A stretch of DNA of 5,844 nt from Lutibacter sp. GTDB lineage: Bacteria; Bacteroidota; Bacteroidia; Flavobacteriales; Flavobacteriaceae. A program made the position numbers and the translations under genes. The stretch spans positions 1 to 5,844 of the forward strand of contig JASMME010000092.1 of assembly GCA_030748365.1 (NCBI GenBank). The letters run 5' to 3'. A model generated the notes under the pieces. The model was given only the letters and a program-made list of their open reading frames with translations. It searched no databases and was not told where the DNA came from. Within the stretch, counting starts at the first letter, position 1, and each line of letters opens with the position of its first letter. Of this stretch, positions 1-5,844 are shown one piece after another.

Positions 1-2163
1 TGCCTCACTCGTTTTGGCAAAAAGGGCCCTTATTTCACCGAAAACACCTGTGTAGGTGGCCGGATTGGATCTGGGTGTTCTCCCGATGGGCGACTGGTCT
101 ATGGCGATGACCTTATCAACATGCTCCAGTCCTTGGATGCTTTCGTAAGGCATTGGTTTTTTAACGCCCCTGTATAGGTGCTTATTCAGAATAGGGTAGA
201 GGGTTTCATTAACCAGGGTTGATTTTCCGCTTCCTGATACACCAGTTACACAGATCAGCATGCCGAGGGGGAAATCTACCCCGATGTTTTTAAGGTTGTT
301 TCCGTTGGCGCCAATCAGGGATATCTTTTTTCCGTTTCCTGAACGCCTGCTTGTGGGCACCTCAATACATTTGCCCCCATTTAGGTAAGAGGCGGTAAGG
401 CTTTGGTGTTCCTTCAATTTTTCCACCGATCCTTTGCTGACAATTTCTCCACCGTGAATACCGGCGCCCGGTCCTATATCCAATATAAAATCAGCCTGTT
501 CGATCATTTCTTTATCGTGTTCTACCACCACAACGGTATTTCCGATATTTCTCAGATTGATCAGTGAATTGATGAGTTTTTGATTGTCGCGCTGGTGCAG
601 TCCGATGCTCGGTTCATCCAGGATGTACAGCACCCCCACCAACTGTGAGCCTATTTGTGTGGCGAGTCGAATGCGCTGGGCTTCTCCCCCGGACAGGGAT
701 CGGGTACTTCGGTCCAGGTTTAGGTAACTGAGCCCAACATCCAGTAAGAAGCCGATACGCGTTCGGATCTCCTTAAGGATCTCTCTCGCAATTGCCAGTT
801 GTCTTTCTGAAAGTTTTTCCTCGATGTTTTCAAACCAATGGGCCAGTTCTTCAATGTCCATGGCCGATAGTTCTGCAATGTTTTTGTCGTGAACCCTAAA
901 AAAGAGGGAACTCTTTTTTAATCGATCTCCCCGGCAGGTTTCACAATGGATTTCATCCATATAATTCCTGGCCCATCGTTTTATGGAGGAGGCCTCAGTA
1001 TCCTTGAACTGATGGCTTATAAAATGAACAATTCCTTCAAAATCGATCTCGTAATTCCTCGTAATTCCTACCGATTTTGAGAGGATCTCGAACTTTTCAT
1101 TCCCCCCGTTTAGCAGGATATCCATCGCTGCTTTTGGAATGCTTGAAATAGGGTCTGTCAACTCGAAATCATAGCGTTGTGCAATCAGTCGGATCTGTTT
1201 GAATATCCAGCTGTTCTTCTCTTCTCCCAGGGGAGCAATGCCTCCTTTTTTGATAGAAACGCGGTCGTCTGGGATGATCTTACGCAAACTAGGCCTGTAC
1301 ACTTTTCCCAATCCATTACAGCTTGGACAGGCCCCTTTCGGTGAATTAAATGAAAAGGTATTGGGCTCAGGTTTGGGATAGGAAATACCCGTGTCCGGGC
1401 ACATTAGGTCTCTGCTGAAATACCTGGGCGCTGCCTTTTCTTCCCCCAGCACCATAAGCACATTTTCTCCGGAATACAGGGCGGTGGTAATGGTTTCTTC
1501 AAGTCTTTTTTCCTGGGACTTCTCGGCGACCAGTCGGTCGATAACAATTTCAATGTCATGTGTTTTATAGCGGTCTAAACGCATGCCTTTTTCCAGGTCG
1601 CGGATCTCACCGTCTACCCGTACCCTGACAAAGCCCTGTTTGATAACCTGCTCAAAAAGTTCCCGGTAATGCCCTTTTCTCGACCGAACCACTGGCGCCA
1701 GCACCGTAATCTTTTGGCCGGCAAATGTTTCTAGGATGAGTGTCTTTATTTGCGTATCGTTATAACTGACCATTTTCTGCTGGGTCTGGTAGGAGTAGGC
1801 CTCTGAGGCACGTGCGTAGAGCAATCTCAGGAAATCGTATATTTCTGTAATGGTTCCTACGGTAGACCTCGGATTTCGGTTGGTCGTCTTTTGCTCAATG
1901 GAGATCACCGGGGAGAGTCCTTCAATCTTATCGACGTCGGGCCTTTCCAGGCCACCTAAAAACTGCCGGGCATAGGCTGAGAAGGTTTCGATATACCTGC
2001 GTTGTCCTTCTGCATAGATGGTGTCGAAGGCCAGGGATGATTTTCCACTGCCGCTCAGTCCGGTAATAACTACCAGTTTTTCCCGCGGAATACGGACATC
2101 TATGTTTTTAAGGTTGTGAACGCGTGCCCCAAAGACCTCGATATATGCTTGATTGTGCGCCAT
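1..2163 (-). CDS. uvrA: UvrA, excinuclease ABC subunit A (3' end cut by window edge)
   Basis: UvrA is the dimeric ABC-type ATPase that scans DNA for bulky lesions and loads UvrB in nucleotide excision repair. The frame is open for 721 codons from the ATG at 2163 to the left edge; E. coli UvrA has about 940, so roughly the last 220 residues lie outside. Visible in order: Walker [10 protein letters not shown] (35-43); Q-loop IEQK (89-92); a probable UvrB-binding region (about 120-250); a zinc module with C255, C279 and C282; a CETC pair (407-410); ABC signature LSGGE (490-494); Walker B with D516-E517; a second Walker [10 protein letters not shown] (641-649); and the [14 protein letters not shown] motif (688-701). 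The second signature and the C-terminal zinc finger are missing only because of truncation. The position expected to hold the second zinc-module cysteine is T258. The start fits the family, with [14 protein letters not shown] at 8-21. It is transcribed divergently from its neighbours. Identity is near certain from the paired ABC motifs. Confidence 0.98.
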   Translation of the reverse strand, partial: MAHNQAYIEVFGARVHNLKNIDVRIPREKLVVITGLSGSGKSSLAFDTIYAEGQRRYIETFSAYARQFLGGLERPDVDKIEGLSPVISIEQKTTNRNPRSTVGTITEIYDFLRLLYARASEAYSYQTQQKMVSYNDTQIKTLILETFAGQKITVLAPVVRSRKGHYRELFEQVIKQGFVRVRVDGEIRDLEKGMRLDRYKTHDIEIVIDRLVAEKSQEKRLEETITTALYSGENVLMVLGEEKAAPRYFSRDLMCPDTGISYPKPEPNTFSFNSPKGACPSCNGLGKVYRPSLRKIIPDDRVSIKKGGIAPLGEEKNSWIFKQIRLIAQRYDFELTDPISSIPKAAMDILLNGGNEKFEILSKSVGITRNYEIDFEGIVHFISHQFKDTEASSIKRWARNYMDEIHCETCRGDRLKKSSLFFRVHDKNIAELSAMDIEELAHWFENIEEKLSERQLAIAREILKEIRTRIGFLLDVGLSYLNLDRSTRSLSGGEAQRIRLATQIGSQLVGVLYILDEPSIGLHQRDNQKLINSLINLRNIGNTVVVVEHDKEMIEQADFILDIGPGAGIHGGEIVSKGSVEKLKEHQSLTASYLNGGKCIEVPTSRRSGNGKKISLIGANGNNLKNIGVDFPLGMLICVTGVSGSGKSTLVNETLYPILNKHLYRGVKKPMPYESIQGLEHVDKVIAIDQSPIGRTPRSNPATYTGVFGEIRALFAKTSEA

Positions 2164-2179
2164 TTATTTCAGAAAAACG

Positions 2180-2187
2180 CAAAGTTA
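2180..2187 (-). promoter_or_regulatory. Probable -7 element of the uvrA promoter
   Basis: Read on the minus strand this is TAACTTTG, an exact match to the Bacteroidetes primary-sigma -7 consensus TAnnTTTG. It lies 16 bases upstream of the uvrA ATG, which would give a very short leader. A run of six T follows directly upstream. I do not find a TTTG -33 box at the usual spacing of about 19 bases; the nearest sequence is GGTTC, so the upstream half is weak. No Shine-Dalgarno site precedes the ATG, which is normal in this phylum. Confidence 0.5.
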
Positions 2188-2238
2188 AAAAAATGATGTT
2201 AGAACCCCGTTATTTTTAGCCTCCTTTATTTTGATTTG

Positions 2239-2260
2239 CCTGCTAATATGCGGGTTTTTT
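2239..2260 (+). terminator. Small terminator-like hairpin with U-tract
   Basis: CCTGC (2239-2243) can pair with GCGGG (2250-2254) across a TAATAT loop, with one G-U pair, and six T follow at once (2255-2260). This is the form of a rho-independent terminator read left to right, but the stem is only 5 bp. No gene ends upstream on the plus strand, because uvrA points away. It could stop antisense transcripts leaving uvrA, act as a leader attenuator for the plus-strand genes, or be chance. Confidence 0.3.
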
Positions 2261-2274
2261 CAATCGAAATTGAA
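2259..2274. repeat. Perfect 6-bp inverted repeat in the divergent intergenic region
   Basis: TTCAAT (2259-2264) and ATTGAA (2269-2274) are a perfect inverted repeat separated by CGAA. On the minus strand the loop reads TTCG. The repeat sits between the divergent uvrA and pspC-like genes and shares its first two T with the U-tract of the neighbouring hairpin. It could be a small operator or an RNA stem-loop; at this length in AT-rich DNA, chance is a real alternative. Confidence 0.3.
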
Positions 2275-2321
2275 TAGGAATTATTTCCGTCAAACAAGTA
2301 AAACAGACCGATGAAAATTCG

Positions 2322-2329
2322 TATATTGC
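2322..2329 (+). promoter_or_regulatory. Possible -7 element for the pspC-like/channel pair
   Basis: TATATTGC, preceded by TTCG, resembles the flavobacterial -7 element TAnnTTTG with one T missing. It lies 17 bases before the ATG at 2347, a spacing very like that of the uvrA -7 element to its own start. No TTTG -33 box is evident about 19 bases upstream. If real, transcription starts downstream of the first in-frame ATG at 2311, which would rule that start out. Confidence 0.35.
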
Positions 2330-2346
2330 CTACAAATAAGTGCCAG

Positions 2347-2574
2347 ATGACCCGTATAGATTCCCTGCGGTATTTTTTTGAGAGACACGGTTTTTCGGTA
2401 TCCTCCAGGTTTGCTGACAAGTTGGGTATAAGCGTTTCTAACGTGCGGTTGTTTTTTATATACCTCTCTTTTGTAACCCTCGGTTTTTCCTTTGCCTTAT
2501 ACCTGGTACTGGCTTTTCTGTTGAAGTTGAAGGACCTGTTGCACACCAAGAGACGGTCTGTGTTTGATTTGTAA
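2347..2574 (+). CDS. Mini PspC-domain membrane protein
   Basis: A 75-residue protein made almost entirely of one PspC domain (phage-shock-protein C family), a small inner-membrane module known in other bacteria for sensing envelope stress. Residues 1-31 are amphipathic and include SSRFADKLGIS (19-29), matching the GVCGGLAEYFGI-type part of the domain. Next come the conserved VRLFFIYLSF segment (33-42) and a membrane span (about 36-59). It ends in a basic tail and SVFDL, which from memory is typical of flavobacterial relatives. I chose the ATG at 2347: homologues begin about there, and a possible -7 element lies between it and the in-frame ATG at 2311, which would add 12 residues (MKIRILPTNKCQ) that look unlike the family. 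The stop is 12 bases before the channel gene, so they are probably co-transcribed. A role in stress response is inferred; small flavobacterial members are uncharacterised as far as I know. There is no PspA or PspB gene in view. Confidence 0.8.
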   Translation: MTRIDSLRYFFERHGFSVSSRFADKLGISVSNVRLFFIYLSFVTLGFSFALYLVLAFLLKLKDLLHTKRRSVFDL

Positions 2575-2586
2575 TAAAAGCTGTCT

Positions 2587-3576
2587 ATGCCCGTAAAAAT
2601 AGTTAGATCTATTGCCCTACTTATCGCCGTCATTTTTATCGGGATTTTGGGGTATATGTACCTTTCAGCAGCCAATTTTATAGAGGCGCTCTATATGACA
2701 ATCATCACTATGACCACAGTTGGTTTTGGTGAATTACACCCATTAAACGATACAGAAAAACTATTTACGATTTTTTTAATCATCACCAGTATCAGTGTGT
2801 ATGGTTATACGGTGACTGTCTTGACAGAGTTTATCGCCAATGGTCGTTTTTTCGAAAAATTAAAGTGGAAGAAAATGCAAGAACAAATCAATCAGTTGAA
2901 TCAGCACAGCATTGTGTGTGGTTACGGAAGGAATGGCAAACAAGCCGTTGCCAAGTTAAGGCAGTTCAACGAACCCTGTGTGGTCATTGAAAAGCACCCT
3001 GAAGAGATTAGAAACCTAGAGTTAGACAATGTCTTATATGTTCGCGGAGATGCCACGGAAGACTTGGTATTGACAACTGCGGGGATTGAAAAGGCAAAAA
3101 GCCTGATCACAGCCCTCCCTTCCGATGCCGACAACCTGTTTGTGGTGCTCACTGCCCGCCAATACAATCAGATTTTTACCATCATAAGCAGGGCTACCAA
3201 CGAATCTTCATATGGAAAATTAAAATTTGCAGGTGCCACCAATGTTATTATGCCCGATAAGTTAGGTGGTGACCACATGGCTTCCCTGGTAGTGACTCCC
3301 GATCTGGTCGAATTTGTAGACCGTTTGACCATCACAGGGGATGTTGATGCCAACCTAGAAGAAATTGCAGTCAATGGACTGCCGAAAGAATACCTGTCGA
3401 AGACCATCTTGGATTTGGATTTGAGAAAGCAGACAGGTTGTAATGTCATTGGATTTAAAACCGCTAAGGAGGACTATATCATCAATCCGGGGGCTGAGAC
3501 CAAACTGGAAAAAGATACTTGTTTGATTGTATTGGGTAATAAGGATCAGATACATAAACTTCGCGAAATTTTTTAG
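2587..3576 (+). CDS. MthK-like potassium channel with RCK (TrkA-N/TrkA-C) domain
   Basis: A 329-residue two-transmembrane channel subunit, expected to form a tetrameric inner-membrane K+ pore gated by a cytoplasmic RCK ring. In order: TM1 (about 6-28); pore helix (31-43); selectivity filter TVGFGE (44-49); TM2 (about 58-83); a linker; Rossmann-type RCK/TrkA-N domain with GYGRNG (112-117), acidic E135 ending the second strand, and GDATED (154-159); then a TrkA-C-like lobe (about 250-329). The filter differs from TVGYGD of MthK by Phe and Glu, conservative changes seen in other bacterial channels. Aligned to MthK as I remember it, the calcium ligands D184, E210 and E212 correspond to A176, R202 and T204, so calcium gating through that site is unlikely. 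GYGRNG and E135 suggest a nucleotide ligand such as NAD(H); this is inferred. M97 sits at the RCK boundary exactly where MthK has M107, which starts its free RCK subunit. It follows the pspC-like gene by 12 bases. Confidence 0.93.
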   Translation: MPVKIVRSIALLIAVIFIGILGYMYLSAANFIEALYMTIITMTTVGFGELHPLNDTEKLFTIFLIITSISVYGYTVTVLTEFIANGRFFEKLKWKKMQEQINQLNQHSIVCGYGRNGKQAVAKLRQFNEPCVVIEKHPEEIRNLELDNVLYVRGDATEDLVLTTAGIEKAKSLITALPSDADNLFVVLTARQYNQIFTIISRATNESSYGKLKFAGATNVIMPDKLGGDHMASLVVTPDLVEFVDRLTITGDVDANLEEIAVNGLPKEYLSKTILDLDLRKQTGCNVIGFKTAKEDYIINPGAETKLEKDTCLIVLGNKDQIHKLREIF

Positions 3577-3648
3577 TCCTTTTTTCGACCATTTTTTTAC
3601 GGAACGACTTTGCTGAGATTGTTAGATTATTTTTTATATGGTTGAAAA

Positions 3649-3680
3649 TTTGTGATACACTCATTTTTTTAGCATATTGC
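3649..3680 (+). promoter_or_regulatory. Possible promoter for the symporter gene
   Basis: The 135-base gap between the channel and symporter genes is AT-rich and contains TTTG at 3649-3652 and, 22 bases further, TATTGC at 3675-3680. These resemble the Bacteroidetes -33 (TTTG) and -7 (TAnnTTTG) elements, with a long spacer and an imperfect -7. The -7 candidate ends 31 bases before the ATG at 3712. I see no clear terminator hairpin after the channel gene, so read-through from upstream is also possible. Confidence 0.27.
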
Positions 3681-3711
3681 GGACACTTTTTACAAATTTA
3701 ACTCAGAATTC

Positions 3712-5310
3712 ATGAAGAATACATTGCTGTCCTCGCTACTCCTAATGCTTCCATTTACTGCTGTGGCACAGTCCTCCCAGGAAATGGGTATCGATCAACA
3801 AATAGACAAGATTTTTGGAGAAGCTACAGGCTGGTTTGTAGACTTTATTTTTTATCAGATTCCCTTTACAGATGATATCAGGATCTATTGGGTACTTTTT
3901 CCGTTGATTCTGGGGGCGACCTATTTTACCTTTTATTTCAACTTTATCAATTTTAAAGGATTTGTTACTTCTGTTAACATAGTCAGGGGGAAATACGACC
4001 ACGTTGACCATCATGAAAGTATGGTTGCTGCTGGTGATGCTACGCCCGGAGGTGATGCCATTGAAACCATTGCTATTGAAGGTCATGAGGGGGAGGTCTC
4101 TCATTTTCAGGCCCTAACTGCTGCCCTTTCGGCAACGGTCGGTTTGGGAAATATTGCCGGGGTGGCCATTGCGGTTTCTATCGGTGGGGCTGGCGCTACC
4201 TTCTGGATGATTGTTGCTGGTTTTCTAGGAATGGCTTCTAAATTCGTGGAGTGTACCCTGGGGGTCAAATACCGGGATATTGATCAGAACGGGGTTGTAT
4301 ACGGAGGTCCTATGTACTACTTGACCAAAGGATTGCGAACCAAAGGTTATCAAAAATTAGGTCGTTTGTTGGCCGTACTATTTGCCATTTTTGTAATCGG
4401 AGGCTCTTTTGGGGGCGGCAATATGTTCCAGGTAAACCAGGCTTTTCAACTGGTAGAAAATATTACGGGGGGCGAACATTCCTTCTTGTACGGTAAGGGG
4501 TGGTTGTTCGGACTCATCATGGCGGTGCTGGTCGGTATTGTCATTATTGGCGGTATCAAAAAAATTGCCAGTGTTACTGATAAGATTGTTCCTTTTATGG
4601 TGGTCATATATGTGAGTGCGTCCCTTTTTGTGCTGGTCGTCAAATACGATATGATCGGCGATGCTTTCCTACAGATTTTTAATGGCGCTTTTAGTCCTGA
4701 AGGTGTTACCGGAGGTGTAGTAGGTGTGTTGGTTCAGGGATTCAGGCGGGCTGCTTTCTCCAATGAAGCTGGGGTCGGCTCGGCCTCCATTGCACATGCT
4801 GCTGTAAAAACCAAATATGCTGCCAGCGAAGGATTGGTGGCCCTATTAGAACCTTTTATTGATACCGTAGTTGTTTGTACCATGACTGCTTTGGTGCTCA
4901 TCATCACAGGAAATGTAAGTGCGGACAATGCCAGTCTAAACGACGCACAGGCCATTTTACTGACATCGGGTGCTTTTGAATCAGTGATCTCCTGGTTTCC
5001 TTATATGCTGACCCTGGCGGTTGTTCTTTTCGCCTTTAGCACCATGATTTCCTGGTCTTATTACGGCTTTCAGGGATGGGCGTATCTGTTTGGCAGGTCA
5101 AAGAGAATGGAATATACCTATAAGGTTATCTTTTGCCTATTTGTGGTCATTGGTGCTGCTGCTAGTTTGGGTTCTGTGGTAGGCTTTTCTGATGCAATGA
5201 TCTTCGCCATGATGGTTCCTAATATGGTCGGTATTGTCATCCTTGCTCCCAAGGTAAAGGAAGAACTTGCCAAGTATATGCATGCGATAAAATCCAGCAA
5301 AGACGCCTAA
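3712..5310 (+). CDS. Sodium:alanine/glycine symporter, AGCS family
   Basis: A 532-residue secondary transporter of the alanine/glycine:cation symporter family (TC 2.A.25, AlsT/AgcS type), which imports small neutral amino acids with Na+. Diagnostic motifs: FQALTAALSATVGLGNIAGV (132-151), a GGAG-ATFWM segment (158-166), YGGPMYY (197-203), GFRRAAFSNEAGVGSASIAH (343-362) and STMISWSYYG (443-452). About ten hydrophobic spans fill residues 58-512. Two parts stand out. Residues 1-19 look like a signal peptide (Lys, hydrophobic core, AVA before Q20), followed by about 35 polar or amphipathic residues before the first span. An acidic, His-rich loop (about 93-131) separates the first span from the FQAL motif, where many family members are shorter. 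GGAG also replaces the GGPG usual in the family. The substrate cannot be told apart (alanine, glycine, possibly serine or glutamine). The next gene starts 15 bases after the stop, suggesting an operon. The start is the first ATG and gives a sensible signal sequence. Confidence 0.95.
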   Translation: MKNTLLSSLLLMLPFTAVAQSSQEMGIDQQIDKIFGEATGWFVDFIFYQIPFTDDIRIYWVLFPLILGATYFTFYFNFINFKGFVTSVNIVRGKYDHVDHHESMVAAGDATPGGDAIETIAIEGHEGEVSHFQALTAALSATVGLGNIAGVAIAVSIGGAGATFWMIVAGFLGMASKFVECTLGVKYRDIDQNGVVYGGPMYYLTKGLRTKGYQKLGRLLAVLFAIFVIGGSFGGGNMFQVNQAFQLVENITGGEHSFLYGKGWLFGLIMAVLVGIVIIGGIKKIASVTDKIVPFMVVIYVSASLFVLVVKYDMIGDAFLQIFNGAFSPEGVTGGVVGVLVQGFRRAAFSNEAGVGSASIAHAAVKTKYAASEGLVALLEPFIDTVVVCTMTALVLIITGNVSADNASLNDAQAILLTSGAFESVISWFPYMLTLAVVLFAFSTMISWSYYGFQGWAYLFGRSKRMEYTYKVIFCLFVVIGAAASLGSVVGFSDAMIFAMMVPNMVGIVILAPKVKEELAKYMHAIKSSKDA

Positions 5311-5325
5311 ATTCCTCTGTTGGTA

Positions 5326-5844
5326 ATGAAGCCCTTCAAGTCTTATTTCGCGTATAATAAACGTCAGCGAAATGGGCTGTTGGTGCTGTTGGTTTTGGTA
5401 GTTACCCTTCAGTGGTCGGTTTATTACCTGGATTTTTCTCCGCCCATATCTGATCCCTTCTCTGTCGCAGCAATGACGGCTTTTCAAGAAGAGTACGATT
5501 CTTTAAGTAACATACAGGACACCAAGGTTACGAGGAAGCTTTACCGTTTCAATCCCAATTTTATCACTGATGAGCGTGGCTACCGACTGGGGATGAGCCT
5601 TGAAGAGATTGACCGTCTGTTGGCTTTTAGAAAAACAGGTATGTTTGTAAATTCCAAGGAGGCCTTTCAACAGGTGACAGGTATAAGTGATTCCTTATTG
5701 GCTGTGTTGTCTCCCCAGTTCCGTTTTCCTGATTGGGTACTTTCCAACAACCGTTCAGCAGCAGCACCTCCTAAAAAAAGTAATCCGCCGGTCGTGAGGG
5801 ATATCAACCAGGCCTCTGTTGATGATTTAAAAACGGTAGACGGA
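5326..5844 (+). CDS. Membrane-anchored helix-hairpin-helix protein, ComEA-like (3' end cut by window edge)
   Basis: An open frame of 173 codons runs from the ATG at 5326 to the right edge without a stop. Residues 1-15 are basic and 16-35 form a single hydrophobic span, so the rest is probably periplasmic. A low-complexity linker leads to FNPNFITDERGYRLGMSLEE (75-94) and the stretch to about 135, a first helix-hairpin-helix-like repeat (FNPN, then VTGISDSLL at 117-125). After a Pro/Lys/Ala-rich linker (143-157), RDINQASVDDLKTVDG (158-173) opens a second repeat; it matches the INxNTAxxxxLxxLPGIG start of ComEA-type DNA-binding domains and is cut at the glycine of the hairpin. ComEA binds incoming DNA during competence, and flavobacterial proteins of this shape are usually annotated only as helix-hairpin-helix proteins. 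DNA binding is therefore inferred and a competence role is a guess. It lies 15 bases after the symporter, with no Shine-Dalgarno site and probably one transcript. Confidence 0.85.
   Translation, partial: MKPFKSYFAYNKRQRNGLLVLLVLVVTLQWSVYYLDFSPPISDPFSVAAMTAFQEEYDSLSNIQDTKVTRKLYRFNPNFITDERGYRLGMSLEEIDRLLAFRKTGMFVNSKEAFQQVTGISDSLLAVLSPQFRFPDWVLSNNRSAAAPPKKSNPPVVRDINQASVDDLKTVDG

Noticed and set aside
1199..1381. 60-codon plus-strand open frame inside uvrA
   Set aside because: It is the antisense of the conserved UvrA zinc-module region, whose minus-strand reading is unmistakable.
2226..2675. 149-codon minus-strand open frame overlapping the pspC-like gene and the start of the channel
   Set aside because: It runs antisense to two well-supported genes, crosses the intergenic hairpins and shows no recognisable domain or hydrophobic pattern.
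3577..3711. T-rich stretches after the channel gene as a terminator
   Set aside because: Several T runs are present but I could not find a stable stem directly before any of them.
3742..4104. 120-codon minus-strand open frame inside the symporter gene
   Set aside because: It lies wholly within a gene with clear family motifs; the antisense translation has no recognisable features.
5137..5487. 116-codon minus-strand open frame across the symporter end and helix-hairpin-helix start
   Set aside because: It is antisense to two coding regions, is basic and low in hydrophobic structure, and matches nothing I know.
1..5844. A defence system, mobile element or new multi-gene cassette
   Set aside because: All five genes belong to common housekeeping or transport families, no integrase, transposase, direct-repeat array or atypical base composition is apparent, and gene order looks like an ordinary chromosomal region.

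Overview
The window looks like chromosomal DNA of a marine-type Flavobacteriaceae (Bacteroidetes). This rests on four things: protein sequences that read like flavobacterial versions of their families, missing Shine-Dalgarno sites, TAnnTTTG-type -7 promoter elements, and a moderate base composition without foreign-looking patches. I recognise no mobile element, CRISPR array, tRNA or rRNA.

Layout. Positions 1-2163 on the minus strand hold the first 721 codons of uvrA, the damage-recognition ATPase of nucleotide excision repair; its C-terminus lies beyond the left edge. A short divergent intergenic region (2164-2346) carries a good -7 element for uvrA, a small terminator-like hairpin and an inverted repeat. 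On the plus strand follow a mini PspC-domain membrane protein (2347-2574) and, 12 bases later, an MthK-like two-helix potassium channel with a cytoplasmic RCK (TrkA-N/TrkA-C) module (2587-3576). After a 135-base AT-rich gap come an AGCS-family sodium:alanine/glycine symporter with a signal-peptide-like N-terminus (3712-5310) and, 15 bases later, the first 173 codons of a membrane-anchored helix-hairpin-helix protein of the ComEA-like type (5326 to the right edge).

How the genes relate. The PspC/channel pair is probably one transcription unit for membrane or ion homeostasis. The symporter and helix-hairpin-helix gene are probably a second unit, although their functions have no obvious link. 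The divergent uvrA is independent. I see no convincing new multi-gene system. The points worth a second look are molecular details: a substituted zinc ligand in UvrA, a channel that has lost the MthK calcium-site residues but kept an internal methionine at the RCK boundary, an acidic/His-rich loop in the symporter, and the small structured intergenic region.
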